Positions 42,127-53,500 of a stretch of 64,000 nucleotides of DNA are shown piece by piece (within the stretch, counting starts at the first letter, position 1; every line of letters begins with the position of its first letter). The position numbers and the translations under genes are program-made. The DNA lies in IMG/VR virus record IMGVR_UViG_3300013131_004463, positions 1 through 64,000 of that record. The stretch is one strand, 5' to 3'. The notes under the pieces were generated by a model. It saw only the letters and a list, made by a program, of their open reading frames with translations. It did not search any database and was not told where the DNA came from. This stretch comes from a virus.

Positions 42127-42938
42127 TAAAAGTTAATTTACATGGTAAATTAGGACAAGAGATTGGACAAGTTTGGGATTTAGAAGTCTCAAGCGTTGCA
42201 GAGGCTCTAAGGGCAATAGAAATAAATACAAAAAAATTTAGAAAGCATTTAATAGATAATATGGACTATGGATATGAAATATTAATTAATAGTAGTCCTC
42301 TCTTTTCTGAGGTTCCAAATATTAAAAGTATAGAAGAAATTAAAAATACAGAATTATTTATTATTCTAGATGAAAAAATTGAAACAATAGACATTGTTCC
42401 ATGTTTAATTGGCGCCGATTTTTTTCAAAGTGTTGCTAATTTCTTTACTAAAACTATACCCAAATTCGCTAGTAGCCCAGTAGGTCAAATAGTGATAGGT
42501 GGAATTGGATTAGCGGCTGGATTTGGAATTGGTTACGCTTACCCTCAATTTATGCCACTTGCAGTTGGTATTGGTTATGCTAGCATAGGTTTAATAGCTA
42601 ATGGTACTAGTGCGCTATTATCTAAGCCTCCACCACCCGTACCATTCACAGCTAACCAAGCTGATCCAATAGGTGGATCAGCAGGTGGTGCAAATTCATA
42701 CCTTTTTAATGGTCCATCTAATACAGTAGGCGAAGGTGGCCCAGTGCCAGTCGGATATGGAACTCTACTAGTTGGAGGAAATAATATTTTTGCAAATTAT
42801 GATATACTATATAAAACATATGTTGGCACTTATGATAGCGCAACTGAACAATCTATTCTTGAAGGAGATAATCAATATATATTTAATTCGAAATGTTATC
42901 TAATAGATCAGAAATCTCTATCTTCAATTCCTTTTTAA
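42123..42938 (+). CDS. Tail assembly protein I-like
   Basis: A 271-residue protein. The N-terminal beta-grasp region (IKVNLHGKLGQEIGQVWDLE, SSVAEALRAIEINTKKFRKH) is followed by a glycine-rich hydrophobic segment (GQIVIGGIGLAAGFGIGYAY) and GGANSYLFNGPSNTVGEGGP then VPVGYGTLLVGG, the signature of lambda gpI-type proteins. It lies between K-like and J-like genes exactly as in lambda. In lambda gpI helps J assemble and is not a major virion component. Confidence 0.85.
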   Translation: MIKVNLHGKLGQEIGQVWDLEVSSVAEALRAIEINTKKFRKHLIDNMDYGYEILINSSPLFSEVPNIKSIEEIKNTELFIILDEKIETIDIVPCLIGADFFQSVANFFTKTIPKFASSPVGQIVIGGIGLAAGFGIGYAYPQFMPLAVGIGYASIGLIANGTSALLSKPPPPVPFTANQADPIGGSAGGANSYLFNGPSNTVGEGGPVPVGYGTLLVGGNNIFANYDILYKTYVGTYDSATEQSILEGDNQYIFNSKCYLIDQKSLSSIPF

Positions 42939-42941
42939 TTT

Positions 42942-45900
42942 ATGCCAATTAATAAATATGCAGATGGTTTGGCTTATGTACTGTTTCCTGGAAATATTGG
43001 ATATGGACCTGCTGGATATAATTTTCCAGAAAGTACGGCTCAAGATGATGGTGGTGGTGTTGGAGCTATATCTTTATCTTTTAGCGGTTCTACTGTACCA
43101 TATCTTAGTTCTACCGATGTAAGTGGCTGGGGATATGGACCAAGTGGCTTTTACTCTGCTTATACTCCTCTAGCGACATTAAGTAGTCACACTTATAATC
43201 CTTTCACTTCACATCCAACGCTTCCAACTAGTAGAATATACTCAGGTGTAGATCCTGACACGCCAAATTTAAGATCTATTTTTTCTGTAGATACACGTGC
43301 AGCAACTGAGGCTAGTTATGGAGATAGAAAGAAGCGAACAGCAATAAGCTCTATTTCAGAAATTAATATTTTAGATTTGGTTTGCGAAGGCCCAATTGAA
43401 GGTTTTCCTACTGGAAAATATTATTATAGTTTAAGCGGTAAAACTACTGGAGATATTGGATATACTTCAGCCATCTTTGAGCCTTATGGTTCCACGAATA
43501 GCGTACCACAAGCAAGATCCATATTTTGGGACGACACACCTTTAGCAGATCAAAATGGTTTTAATAATTTTCAATATTCAAATTATAAATTTTCTTATGG
43601 GGAAAAAACTAATGATCACACGATATTTAATCCATATTTAAATATTTACGAAGAAAGAAGGAATTATTTTGGAAGACAAGTAGATAATAATAAAATACCA
43701 CTTCAGACTTCTGTAACTAAGCAAATTAATGAAAGAATTTATGGATATTATCTTATAAGTGGTAGTAATAGAATAGTTACTCCAAAAACATATTATATAT
43801 ATAATACAGACGTTTCTTCTATACAAATTAATATTAAAATAAACAGTCTATACGAACAAATAGTGAAAGGTAGTAACGCTGGAGATATAGAGCAACAAGA
43901 GATGCAGTTTCAATTTATAATCTATAGAGTTTTAAAAGATTACTCATTAGTGCGATTAGATACCTCAAAATATCCACCTTTTGAATCAGATGCTTGGTCA
44001 AGTGATGAGATTACATTAAAAGGTAAAGTCACAAGTTCACCTGTAATTTGGACATATCATATTACATTAAGACCATTCGCAGAGAATAGACCAACTTTTA
44101 AATTATTTGACGACCAAATTGGCTGGGCGATAGACATTATCAAACAAAGCAGAGAAGCTACATCTACCAGTTTAAAAAGTGAGAGCTCTATAGATAGCAT
44201 AACTGAAGTCTATTCTGATAGATTTGTTTATCCAGATTCTGCATTAGTTTTTTCTAAATTTGACGCAAGATATTTCAGCGCAATTCCAACTAGATCTTAT
44301 CTCTTAAAACTTTTAAAAGTTAAAATTCCTGTTAATTATGATCCAATAGCAAGAAATTACAATGGTCCTTGGAATGGCAAATTTAAAGTCGCATGGACAG
44401 ATAATCCAGCTTGGTGTTTTTATGATATTATAACAAATAATAGATTTGGATTAGGTAAATATATAGACGAAAAATTAGCAGATAAATGGAATTTATATGA
44501 AATAAGCCAATATTGCGATCAATTGGTAAGCGACGGGGTTGGCGGACTAGAACCAAGATTTACATGCAATGTTATGTTTAATACAAAAGAAGAGGCGTAT
44601 AAAGTTTTAAATGATATGGCCAGTTTATTTCTAGGAATACTTTATTATTCTGCTGGTCAAATCTTTTTATCACAAGATTCACCAAGAGATTCAGTTTATT
44701 TATTTAGTAATAGCAATGTAATCGCCCCTGGATTCTCTTATTCTGATGCTTCAAAAAAATCAAGAAAAACAGTAGCTATAGTAAGATATAATGATGAAAA
44801 TGATAATTATAAACCCGCGATAGAGGTAGTTGAAGATGTAAGTGCGATGCTTAAACTTGGAGTCAGAGAAACAGAAATTACATCCTTTGGTTGTACCAAT
44901 AGAAATCAAGCAAGAAGAGCGGGCAAATGGCTTCTTGCTACTCAAAATTCAAACACAGAAATTGTAGAATTTCAAGCTGGTTTAGAGGGAAGTCTGATAC
45001 GACCTGGAGATGTTATATCTATTTATGATCAAGCAAGAAAAAATTTAAGTTATGCAGGTAGAACATTAGAATTAACAACTGGATATGCGGTATTAGATTT
45101 ACCATATGATTCTATAAATACATATGCTCTAACTGGAGTTAATGCAAATAATTCATTTATATTTGATGTTATAACCCCAACTTATAACCTAGATTTCGGA
45201 ACAGATCTAGGTGATCTTTATGCTACGGGTTATAGCTCTGTAAACTCTTCTGGAGTTAGTGGTTTAAATAGTTCATTTTTCAAAAGAAGTCAAATACAAT
45301 CTATTAGAATTAATAATCCAAGAAATTTTATAACTAGCGGATCTGGTATATACACCAACAACATAAGGTTAAATTTTAGTTCTTCTTTAGGTAATTTAAC
45401 TAGTGGATATATATTACCTCAAAGTGCACCTTGGATTATAAACATAGATACTACTGGATATTTGGCCGCAGGTATTAATACAAAATCTAATATCAATAAT
45501 GATGCTCAAAATCTTTATCCAGGATACTATCTAGAATCTTACTTAAATAAACCTCAAAAATATAAAGTTTTAAATATTACAGAAAATGACAACGCTTTAT
45601 TTACAATTAGCGCCTTAGAATATAATGATAAAAAATTTAAAGATATAGATAATATTGGACAACTTGTAAATACACCAATAAGACCGGCTTCGCCTACTAC
45701 TCCTAATTTAATACTTAGTACAATATTTAGGGATAAAAATGGTTGTTATTACACACCATATCTTAATGATTATGCAACATATGGATGTGGCTCACCAGTA
45801 TACGGAGACTTACCTTATTCTACAAATCAAAATGGTATTAACAGTATAATGTATAACATAATTCCACCAGCAAATTCTTCGAATACAATTTATTATACAT

Positions 45901-46181
45901 ATGTTAAAACTGGGACAAATTTTGATTCAACTACTCCATTAGAATCTTTTGTGAGTGCAATTTCGAGCGAAAATTTACAAACAGGAATATCACATAATAA
46001 TATATTAAACGCTCCGATATTTCCTCCTTTTATAACTCCACTTCGTACTGGTTCTTATTTTTTCAGAGTATTTGCACAAAATAGTATAGGCGAAAGATCT
46101 TCTGCTGCTACAGGATTATTAATTCTTAGGAATCAGATAAAAGCTGCAGATGTAGAGGCTTCAGGAATTAATGTATATTAA
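42942..46181 (+). CDS. Tail tip / host-specificity protein J-like
   Basis: A 1079-residue tail hub protein. NILDLVCEGPIEGFPTG at about residues 142-158 and KVAWTDNPAWCFYDIITNNR near residue 482 then FGLGKYIDEKLADKWNLYEI are the conserved gpJ blocks, as is YAGRTLELTTGYAVLDLPYD. The C-terminal part has FN3-like sequence (RPASPTTPNLILSTI, SYFFRVFAQNSIGERSSAA) and ends without a clear receptor domain, so a separate fibre may determine binding. It probably forms the tail tip hub and delivers DNA. Confidence 0.88.
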   Translation: MPINKYADGLAYVLFPGNIGYGPAGYNFPESTAQDDGGGVGAISLSFSGSTVPYLSSTDVSGWGYGPSGFYSAYTPLATLSSHTYNPFTSHPTLPTSRIYSGVDPDTPNLRSIFSVDTRAATEASYGDRKKRTAISSISEINILDLVCEGPIEGFPTGKYYYSLSGKTTGDIGYTSAIFEPYGSTNSVPQARSIFWDDTPLADQNGFNNFQYSNYKFSYGEKTNDHTIFNPYLNIYEERRNYFGRQVDNNKIPLQTSVTKQINERIYGYYLISGSNRIVTPKTYYIYNTDVSSIQINIKINSLYEQIVKGSNAGDIEQQEMQFQFIIYRVLKDYSLVRLDTSKYPPFESDAWSSDEITLKGKVTSSPVIWTYHITLRPFAENRPTFKLFDDQIGWAIDIIKQSREATSTSLKSESSIDSITEVYSDRFVYPDSALVFSKFDARYFSAIPTRSYLLKLLKVKIPVNYDPIARNYNGPWNGKFKVAWTDNPAWCFYDIITNNRFGLGKYIDEKLADKWNLYEISQYCDQLVSDGVGGLEPRFTCNVMFNTKEEAYKVLNDMASLFLGILYYSAGQIFLSQDSPRDSVYLFSNSNVIAPGFSYSDASKKSRKTVAIVRYNDENDNYKPAIEVVEDVSAMLKLGVRETEITSFGCTNRNQARRAGKWLLATQNSNTEIVEFQAGLEGSLIRPGDVISIYDQARKNLSYAGRTLELTTGYAVLDLPYDSINTYALTGVNANNSFIFDVITPTYNLDFGTDLGDLYATGYSSVNSSGVSGLNSSFFKRSQIQSIRINNPRNFITSGSGIYTNNIRLNFSSSLGNLTSGYILPQSAPWIINIDTTGYLAAGINTKSNINNDAQNLYPGYYLESYLNKPQKYKVLNITENDNALFTISALEYNDKKFKDIDNIGQLVNTPIRPASPTTPNLILSTIFRDKNGCYYTPYLNDYATYGCGSPVYGDLPYSTNQNGINSIMYNIIPPANSSNTIYYTYVKTGTNFDSTTPLESFVSAISSENLQTGISHNNILNAPIFPPFITPLRTGSYFFRVFAQNSIGERSSAATGLLILRNQIKAADVEASGINVY

Positions 46182-46183
46182 TT

Positions 46184-47599
46184 ATGAAAATAAATAATTT
46201 TAATTTAACTTTTAAATGGGATACTTTGAGGTCAATACCTGATTATTTTGGGGAATATGAAGATTTCCCTAGTTATGATGTTATTATAAAAAATGGCGAA
46301 GATGAATTAGTGCAGGAGTTTAAAAATGTTGAAGGTTATGAACCACACCTAGATCAAACTGCCAGAAGGATACCTGGCTGTCCCAAGATAAAATTCTATA
46401 GTAGTGTCTCTAAAAATAAAGCTAAAAATATTTTTAAATATAATTTTTTAAATAATTTTTTAAAATATAAAGAATTAAAAAATAAATTAGGATTCTTTAA
46501 AAAATTAAAATTTCAAATTAAATACAATAATTCAATTAATAATTTTGAAAAAGAAATAGAATATGATGAAATAGAAAATTTAAATAAAAATACCTTGTTT
46601 AATAAAATATACAGAAGCGCAGATTATATGAGCGCAAAAGTGTTAATAAATAAAAATTATTTTGATGAAAAAAACATACATTCTTTTCTAATTCTAAGTC
46701 AAATTTCTAATAAAATTTTAAAGAATAAAAAATTAAATAATTTATTTGTAGAGAATGTTAAAGAAAAATGGTTGGATGTTAGCGATTCAATAACTTTACT
46801 TACTATACCTTTTATGGAAACTGATATAGTAGAGATCTCAGAAAATTTAAACATTAAAATTATCCCATTAAACTATTTTCAGTCTGAAGTTTATAAATTT
46901 TTAATAGAACAAAACGAAAAACAAGAAGACATAAATAATTTATATGAGGATTTCTTCCCTAATCAAGTATTTGATATAGGTAAAATATATAAACAAGTAT
47001 CTAATAATGAAACTGTAGCATTTTATCAAAATTATATTTACTTATTTAATACAGACAGTATTGAGACTAGTTCTTTACAAACAGATTTAACTATTAATGG
47101 TATTGTTTTTAATAAATATCTACCCTTGCTTAACAAGGGTCAAGAAAACAAAACGGTATGTTTATCTGATGATTTAAACACGGACAATGTTCTTGATAAC
47201 CCTTATAATTTACAAAAAGACTATTTGGGTTATTATGATAAAAATCTAATTGATTACGAAGATATTGCTATGGATGTTGATTATCTTCAAAATGAAGGTA
47301 TAAGTAGGGTAAAAATACTTGAAGTTGAAGAATTAGCTAATACTTGTAATATTTATATCGAATTTATAACATCTTTCTATAACAATGAGAAGTTCTATAT
47401 AGAAACTAGTAATAATCTTAAATTTTATGAAAAATATAAAACAACAATCGAAGATAAAGAATATATAACTTTGTTGTTTAAATATTCCTATAATTTAGAA
47501 TACTTGAATCAATATTTATCACAAAATCTTAATATCAATAAGAATCAAATAATAGCTGAAAAAGATTTAATTAATTTTTCTGCTAAACTAATAGTTTAA
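46184..47599 (+). CDS. Unrecognised tail-operon protein (471 aa)
   Basis: A Lys/Asn/Ile-rich protein (DTLRSIPDYFGEYEDFPSYD, CPKIKFYSSVSKNKAKNIFK, YLSQNLNINKNQI) with no motif I recognise. It follows J by two bases and ends the tail-tip operon, where lambdoid phages put side fibre or tail-tip accessory genes. The extreme A+T richness suggests either rapid divergence or recent acquisition. Its TAA directly abuts the stop of the tape measure gene on the other strand. Confidence 0.5.
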   Translation: MKINNFNLTFKWDTLRSIPDYFGEYEDFPSYDVIIKNGEDELVQEFKNVEGYEPHLDQTARRIPGCPKIKFYSSVSKNKAKNIFKYNFLNNFLKYKELKNKLGFFKKLKFQIKYNNSINNFEKEIEYDEIENLNKNTLFNKIYRSADYMSAKVLINKNYFDEKNIHSFLILSQISNKILKNKKLNNLFVENVKEKWLDVSDSITLLTIPFMETDIVEISENLNIKIIPLNYFQSEVYKFLIEQNEKQEDINNLYEDFFPNQVFDIGKIYKQVSNNETVAFYQNYIYLFNTDSIETSSLQTDLTINGIVFNKYLPLLNKGQENKTVCLSDDLNTDNVLDNPYNLQKDYLGYYDKNLIDYEDIAMDVDYLQNEGISRVKILEVEELANTCNIYIEFITSFYNNEKFYIETSNNLKFYEKYKTTIEDKEYITLLFKYSYNLEYLNQYLSQNLNINKNQIIAEKDLINFSAKLIV

Positions 47600-50500
47600 T
47601 TATTTTCTGAGTATACCGCCAGGTCTTTGCTGCTGAGTAATTACTTCTATTACTTGATTTTTAATTAAAGCAGCCAAAGATTTAGCTTCTTGATTTTTTT
47701 GTTGATTTTGCTCTTGAGCGCTTTGACTAGAGTCTTGACTAGTTTCGCCTACTGCTTGTCCATTAGCAACATTTACAGTTATGTTTATATTATTCGTAGG
47801 ATTAGATGCTATATTTTTATTTAGTTCATTTAATGAATTACCAGCTATACCACCATTAGCAAATTTCTTAACTCTACCTGTATTTAAATCGTCAAAGAAT
47901 TTTCTGCCGTAAGAATTAACCGCTTGTTTTCTCATTACAAATTCACCGTCCATTAATAGAGCTGGAATATCATCTTTACCACTAGAACCCCCATTTGCAA
48001 AACCTTGAATATATCCTCCGCTAGCTCTGCCGAATTTTAATCTTCCTCCAGAATATGGAGCAGTTTGAGTAGGTTTATAGGCAGTATTACCATCATCCGC
48101 TGGTCTTAGGTTCACATCGTGAACAGGACGAGCTCTTCTTACTTCTTTCGAACCCAAAGCTTCCCCTGCGCCGAATATACCTTTGAATCCTCCCATCTCA
48201 CCAAACTGATTCATACCTGCGCCTAATAAGCCTAATCCAAAACTATATAATCCTCCTCGAAGTTTAGCATTTTTTTGTCGATTATATTCATCTCTAATCT
48301 CTCTGTTAATTCTTTGGTTTTCAGCATAAGCCTTTCGATTTTCCTCTTGGACACTCTCTACATAGTTTAAATAATCGTACAGAGCGGCTTCTCTATCTAT
48401 TCGTCTTTGATTCTGTGGGTTATTTTCGTCAATTATAGCTCTTATACTTAATCTTTCATCAATAACGTCTTCTCCAGCAGTCGGGCGATTAGCGTCATTA
48501 TATCTATAATTATTTGCTCCTATAAATTTAGCTTCACCACCATTAGCAAATTTTTTAACTTTCTTCTCTTTAAGATCAGTAGTAGGTGTTACAGCTCCAG
48601 GCATTTCTGAAATAGTCGCTTTTCCTCCTCCTCCCCCTGATAATGAGCCAATTGCCTGACCAAGAATTCCTTGAAAAATCGGCATCCCTACTAGCTGTCC
48701 TCCGAAAAAATTCTTCTGGACTTTTCCTTCATTTAACATTTGTAAATATTCTGGACCATATTTCTTAACAGCACTTTTTCTTATAACATACTCACCAGCG
48801 CTTAGCATAGCTGGGATATCATCTTTTGTGCCTGATCCACCAGTTACATTGCCACCAGACGAATAACCTTTTATCATTCCACCTTTTGATTTAAACAAAG
48901 AACTAAAGAAGTCTCCAATACCCTCACTACCATTAACACCAAAAATATTGCTAGTGCTACCGAAAAGGGAACCAAAAATTTGATTACTAGCAAATTCAAG
49001 CGACAATTGTTGTATTTTATCGCTTATATTTAAAGCCATTTTTGTAAATGCATCACTAGCGTTTTCTGTTCCATTAGCAAAAGATAAAAATGCGTTATTG
49101 AATTCGCTTTTTATTGTTCTAGCTGTATCAATTGTGCTATTTTGAACATCTCTAAAGAATGTAGATGTATTATAATCAAAAGCATCAGTAAAGGCGTCTA
49201 CGAAATCCATAGGTTTAGTATTTCCAAGTTTTATATCTTTTTCTCTAACTGCTTGTCTTCCGCTTAAAAATTCATCTGAAAATATTGAGCCTTCCGCGCT
49301 TTGAGCTAATAAAGCTAAGTTTTCTGCCGCAGCTTGCGTGGCAAGATCTAGTTTTACAAGATTATCTTTATATTTAGTTTCTAAACCAGCTCTAATTGTT
49401 TGGAGTTTATTACCAGCATCTTGCTGTCGTTTTGAATCTAGAATAGAAGTGTTTAATATATTAAATCCATTTGTTAAAGAAGTATTACTAGCATTTAACG
49501 CTTTTAATCTTGATTGGTAATCAGCCATTTGTCTTGTAGTTAACCCTCCCTGAGTCTTTATTAGATTTAATTGTTCTTGCTCAAGAGCTTTTAATCTTTC
49601 TTTTGCTAAAATTTTTGCTTGATCATCTAATGTGTTTTCATTTATTGAATTAATGCCTTGTAAAGTTAAATCTGCAATTTCTTTTCGATAATCTGATGTT
49701 GTTTTTGTTGTTAATTCTTCTATATCTAAACCTTCAAATCTGTTAGATCTTATGCTATCAATAGAGTCTTTAATAAGTTGTGAATTTTTTTCTTCTAAAA
49801 ATATCTCGCCACTTCTGGCTTGTTGAATAACGCTTAAACTTTTTACAGCGTTTGATAAAGCAGGGATTAATAAATTGACGTTTCCATTTAGTTTTTGAGT
49901 TAAGTCTGCTTCTATAGCTTTATATTTATTAACCGCTTCTTGTCTTAAAGCCGAGTCTGAAATACTTGAATTTAAAATATCAAAATTATTAGAAGAAATA
50001 GAAGCTTTTTGACCAGCTTTATCTAACCCAACTCTGAGTTTAGAGAGTTGTTCGTCTGTTAGTTTTCCTTCCTTAGCAAGTGCATCTAATTCTGTTTTAA
50101 ATTCATTTGAAAATTCGGTTATTAAACTTGTTCGTTTTAAATCTTCTTGAGTCCCTTCTGCAATTTTCGTTGCTGCAGATTTTGTTAAATTTTCAAGTAT
50201 AGTTTGAGGGCTATATTGTTGTATAAATTGTGGATCTTTGAAAAGCTCAGCAAAGTTTGCTTGTTTTAATATTTCTGCTCCAGCTAATCTTCGCGCTTTT
50301 GCTTTAGCATTACCTTCTTCTGTTCCATCTCCTTGAGCGAAAAGTTCAGTTAAGGTTCTTGATAACTTTGTAAAAGAAAATATCCCTTTTGCAGCATTAT
50401 CCATTGCTCTACCGGCTAGCTCTATGCTACCGCCTAATTCTAAAAATTTTGCTATTACTTTATCTATTTTTTCTCTTGGATCTCCATCTCCTTCTAATAT

Positions 50501-53500
50501 AGTTTTAATAGATTCTTTTATGCCTTTACTATTTCTTTCTGTTATTTCTCCAGAAGTAACTAAACCACCAACAAAATTATCTAATTCGGCATTAAAATTC
50601 TTTAAGCTTTCTGCTGCTAAATCCGATGATAGTTTTTGAATAGCAACGTTCTCTTTTTCTCCTTGAGTTAATTTTGCATAATTTTTTGGTACCGCATATT
50701 TTTCGAAAACTCCTCCGAAACCTTGAGATGATCGAGTAATAGCTTCTGCATATGCAATATCCATTTGTTTTATTTTCTTATCTATTTGTTCTTGTGAAAA
50801 TGGTAACATTCCTGTCTCCATAACACTTTTTGGTCCATTTTGAATACTAGTTAAATTTGTAAAGCCAAATGGATCACGAACATCGCCAAAAGGAAGTCCG
50901 TCTGCCAATGATTTCTCTAAATCTTTCATACCTTTAGACGTAGTAAATGAAACTAATTCAACAGCATTAGCATATCCAGATAATGATCCAATTAATTTTT
51001 CATTATTAGAAAATAATTCTGCAAAAGTTTCTCCAGATTTTGTTCGTAACATGCCAAAAGCAGTAATATTTTCATCAAATGTATTTTTTAAATTTCCATC
51101 TTTTTTAAGTTGAGCTATTTTACTTGTGAATTCATCTATACTTTTTGTAGACTCTTTTATTACAGAAGCTCTTCCTAAAGCTTCTCTTAATCTTTCTTCA
51201 TCTCCAGATTCTATAGAGTTTATGATTTGATCTTTTAGTTCAGGACCAACGTCATTAAGTATTCTTCCCAAGCTTGCTCGAGACTCTTTCTCTGCTCTTT
51301 GCAAGTCTTTATTTGTACCTTTTATTTCTCCAGTTTGTAGTCCTCGAATTTGGTCTCTAGAAGTTAAAAACCCTTGAACATTTTCATTAAATCTAGATAA
51401 ATTATTTAAGGACTCAGCCGCTTGTTTCGCAAATTCTCCAGTTTTATCATTAACTATATCTAAAGCTTTTCTAAATCCTAAAACTGCCCCCGTTGCAGCA
51501 CCGATAGCAATCCCCCATGGTCCAAATAAAGCTCCTGCTCCAGCAAAACTTGCAAATGTCCCAAGCCCTTCTGCCGCAGCTTGCGCATTTTTATCTCCTG
51601 GCCTAGAAGCAGCAATTGTTTGAGCAAGTATTGGTGCGCCTATGCTTAAACCAATTCCAGCAGTCTGTAATCTTGCTCCACCAGCTTGTCTCGCTTGTTG
51701 GGCTCTACCTAAAGCTTCGGATGCTCTCTGTGCCCTTTCACCAGTTGTAGTGTCTCTAATTCTTTCTAATTCTCTTAATTGCCTACCTCCACCGATACCT
51801 AATCCTAAAAATCCTCCAGCAGATCTTTCTAAATTAGAAACATTTTGATTAAATGATTTTGTAGCATTTGCAACGCCTTGTAAACTACGATTCATATTTG
51901 TAGCGCTTTGATTTGTTAAATTATATTTTAAAGCTAGCGCGTCAACCTGCTTATTTGCATTTTTTAAACTTATTTGTTGATTTCTTAATTGATCTACGAT
52001 TCCACGGAATTCTTTCTGTGCATCTGCTAGAAAAGTTTTTTGATATTGAAGCGCTGCTTGTTGGCTTGACATTCCGCCTCCGGCCATTGAAGCAACCATT
52101 GCGGGATTAACTTGCATAAATGGAGAAGCAAAATTAGGAATAAATCCTTCAGAAAAAGATCCTGCTTTTTTCGCAACATTAATATTTTTTTGCGCCGCAA
52201 TTCCTTGTTTAATTCCATTTGGCTCATCTTCTGTATTATAAACTCCTACTCCTAATGGGTTATATGAACTTGTTAATCTATTATCCTGTCCAATTCTAAT
52301 TTTGGAAGATGGTACTCCTGCGGCTAATTCTCTTTCTATTGCTGCATCAAGTGCGGAAAAATTAGGTATAAAACCAGAGTTTTTTAATCTTGGGGTAGGC
52401 AATAAAGGACGAGTAGTAGCGTCTCTATAAGCTTTATCTATTATTTCTCTCGCTTGTTCCGAAGTAATAGTTCTCTTTGCGTCAGCTTTTATTACAGGGG
52501 GAGTAAATCCAAATTTACTATTAAAAGATGTTGCTGGAGGAGAACTTTCTTCAAAATCAAACGGTTTTTGAGAAGCATCTTGATTAAAAGCTTGCTCTAA
52601 CGCTCCTCCTCTTTTTGTTCCTAAATTTACTGCAGCTTCAAAAATAGATCCCTCGGCGCCAGGAGGGAAAAGATTAATGCCTGGTTTTCTTGTATTAGAA
52701 ACTAGTGTTGATTTAAATTTTGGATCAGGACTAATTGGCCCAAAAATACTATTTGCTAAATTTGCTAAAGGATCTACGAATAATTTATTAATTTCTGTTG
52801 AAAAAGCGCCTTTACTATTAATTGTGCTATTTTTTAAATCTTCTAATGTTCGAGCTTGAATTCCTTCAAATCTTATAATTCTTGGATCATTCTGATACCC
52901 TAAAGTATTAAATGAAGTTTGGGCGTTAATTGCGCCTCTTCTTCCAGTCACGCCAACTATACCAAGATTTTGCGCTTTAAATGAAACAGTCTCTTTTGGT
53001 CCATTTTTCTTAAGCAAAGCTGGACTAGCTTTAATAGAGTCTAATTCTTTTCTTACTTCTGGAGATATATTATAACCTCTTTTTTTAATTAATTCTTCTA
53101 CATCTATTTTAGATCTACTCGCTTCTGTTATATATCTTTGAGCTTGTTGAAATGGATTTGCTGCAAAATTAGGAATAAATCCATCTGAAGCATAAGGATC
53201 AAAACCATTTTGATTAGTAAAATCTTTTTGATATTGTTTTCCAGCTTTACTATTTTTAGGAGGAATAATCGCTGGTTGAGACATTCCAGGAAATTTTTTG
53301 ACTTTTTCTGCAGAGTTATATATTACTCTGCCTTCTCCAGAAATATTCATTTCTTTTATTTTACCTGGTTTGTAACCTCCAGATAAAGCACCATATACTT
53401 CTGATAATGAGTAATTTGGTATAAATCCAGAAGATTTGGTAGTTATCTGACCACCTTTAACTCCTACGCCTCTTGTAACTAATGAAGCGCCAATAGTTGA

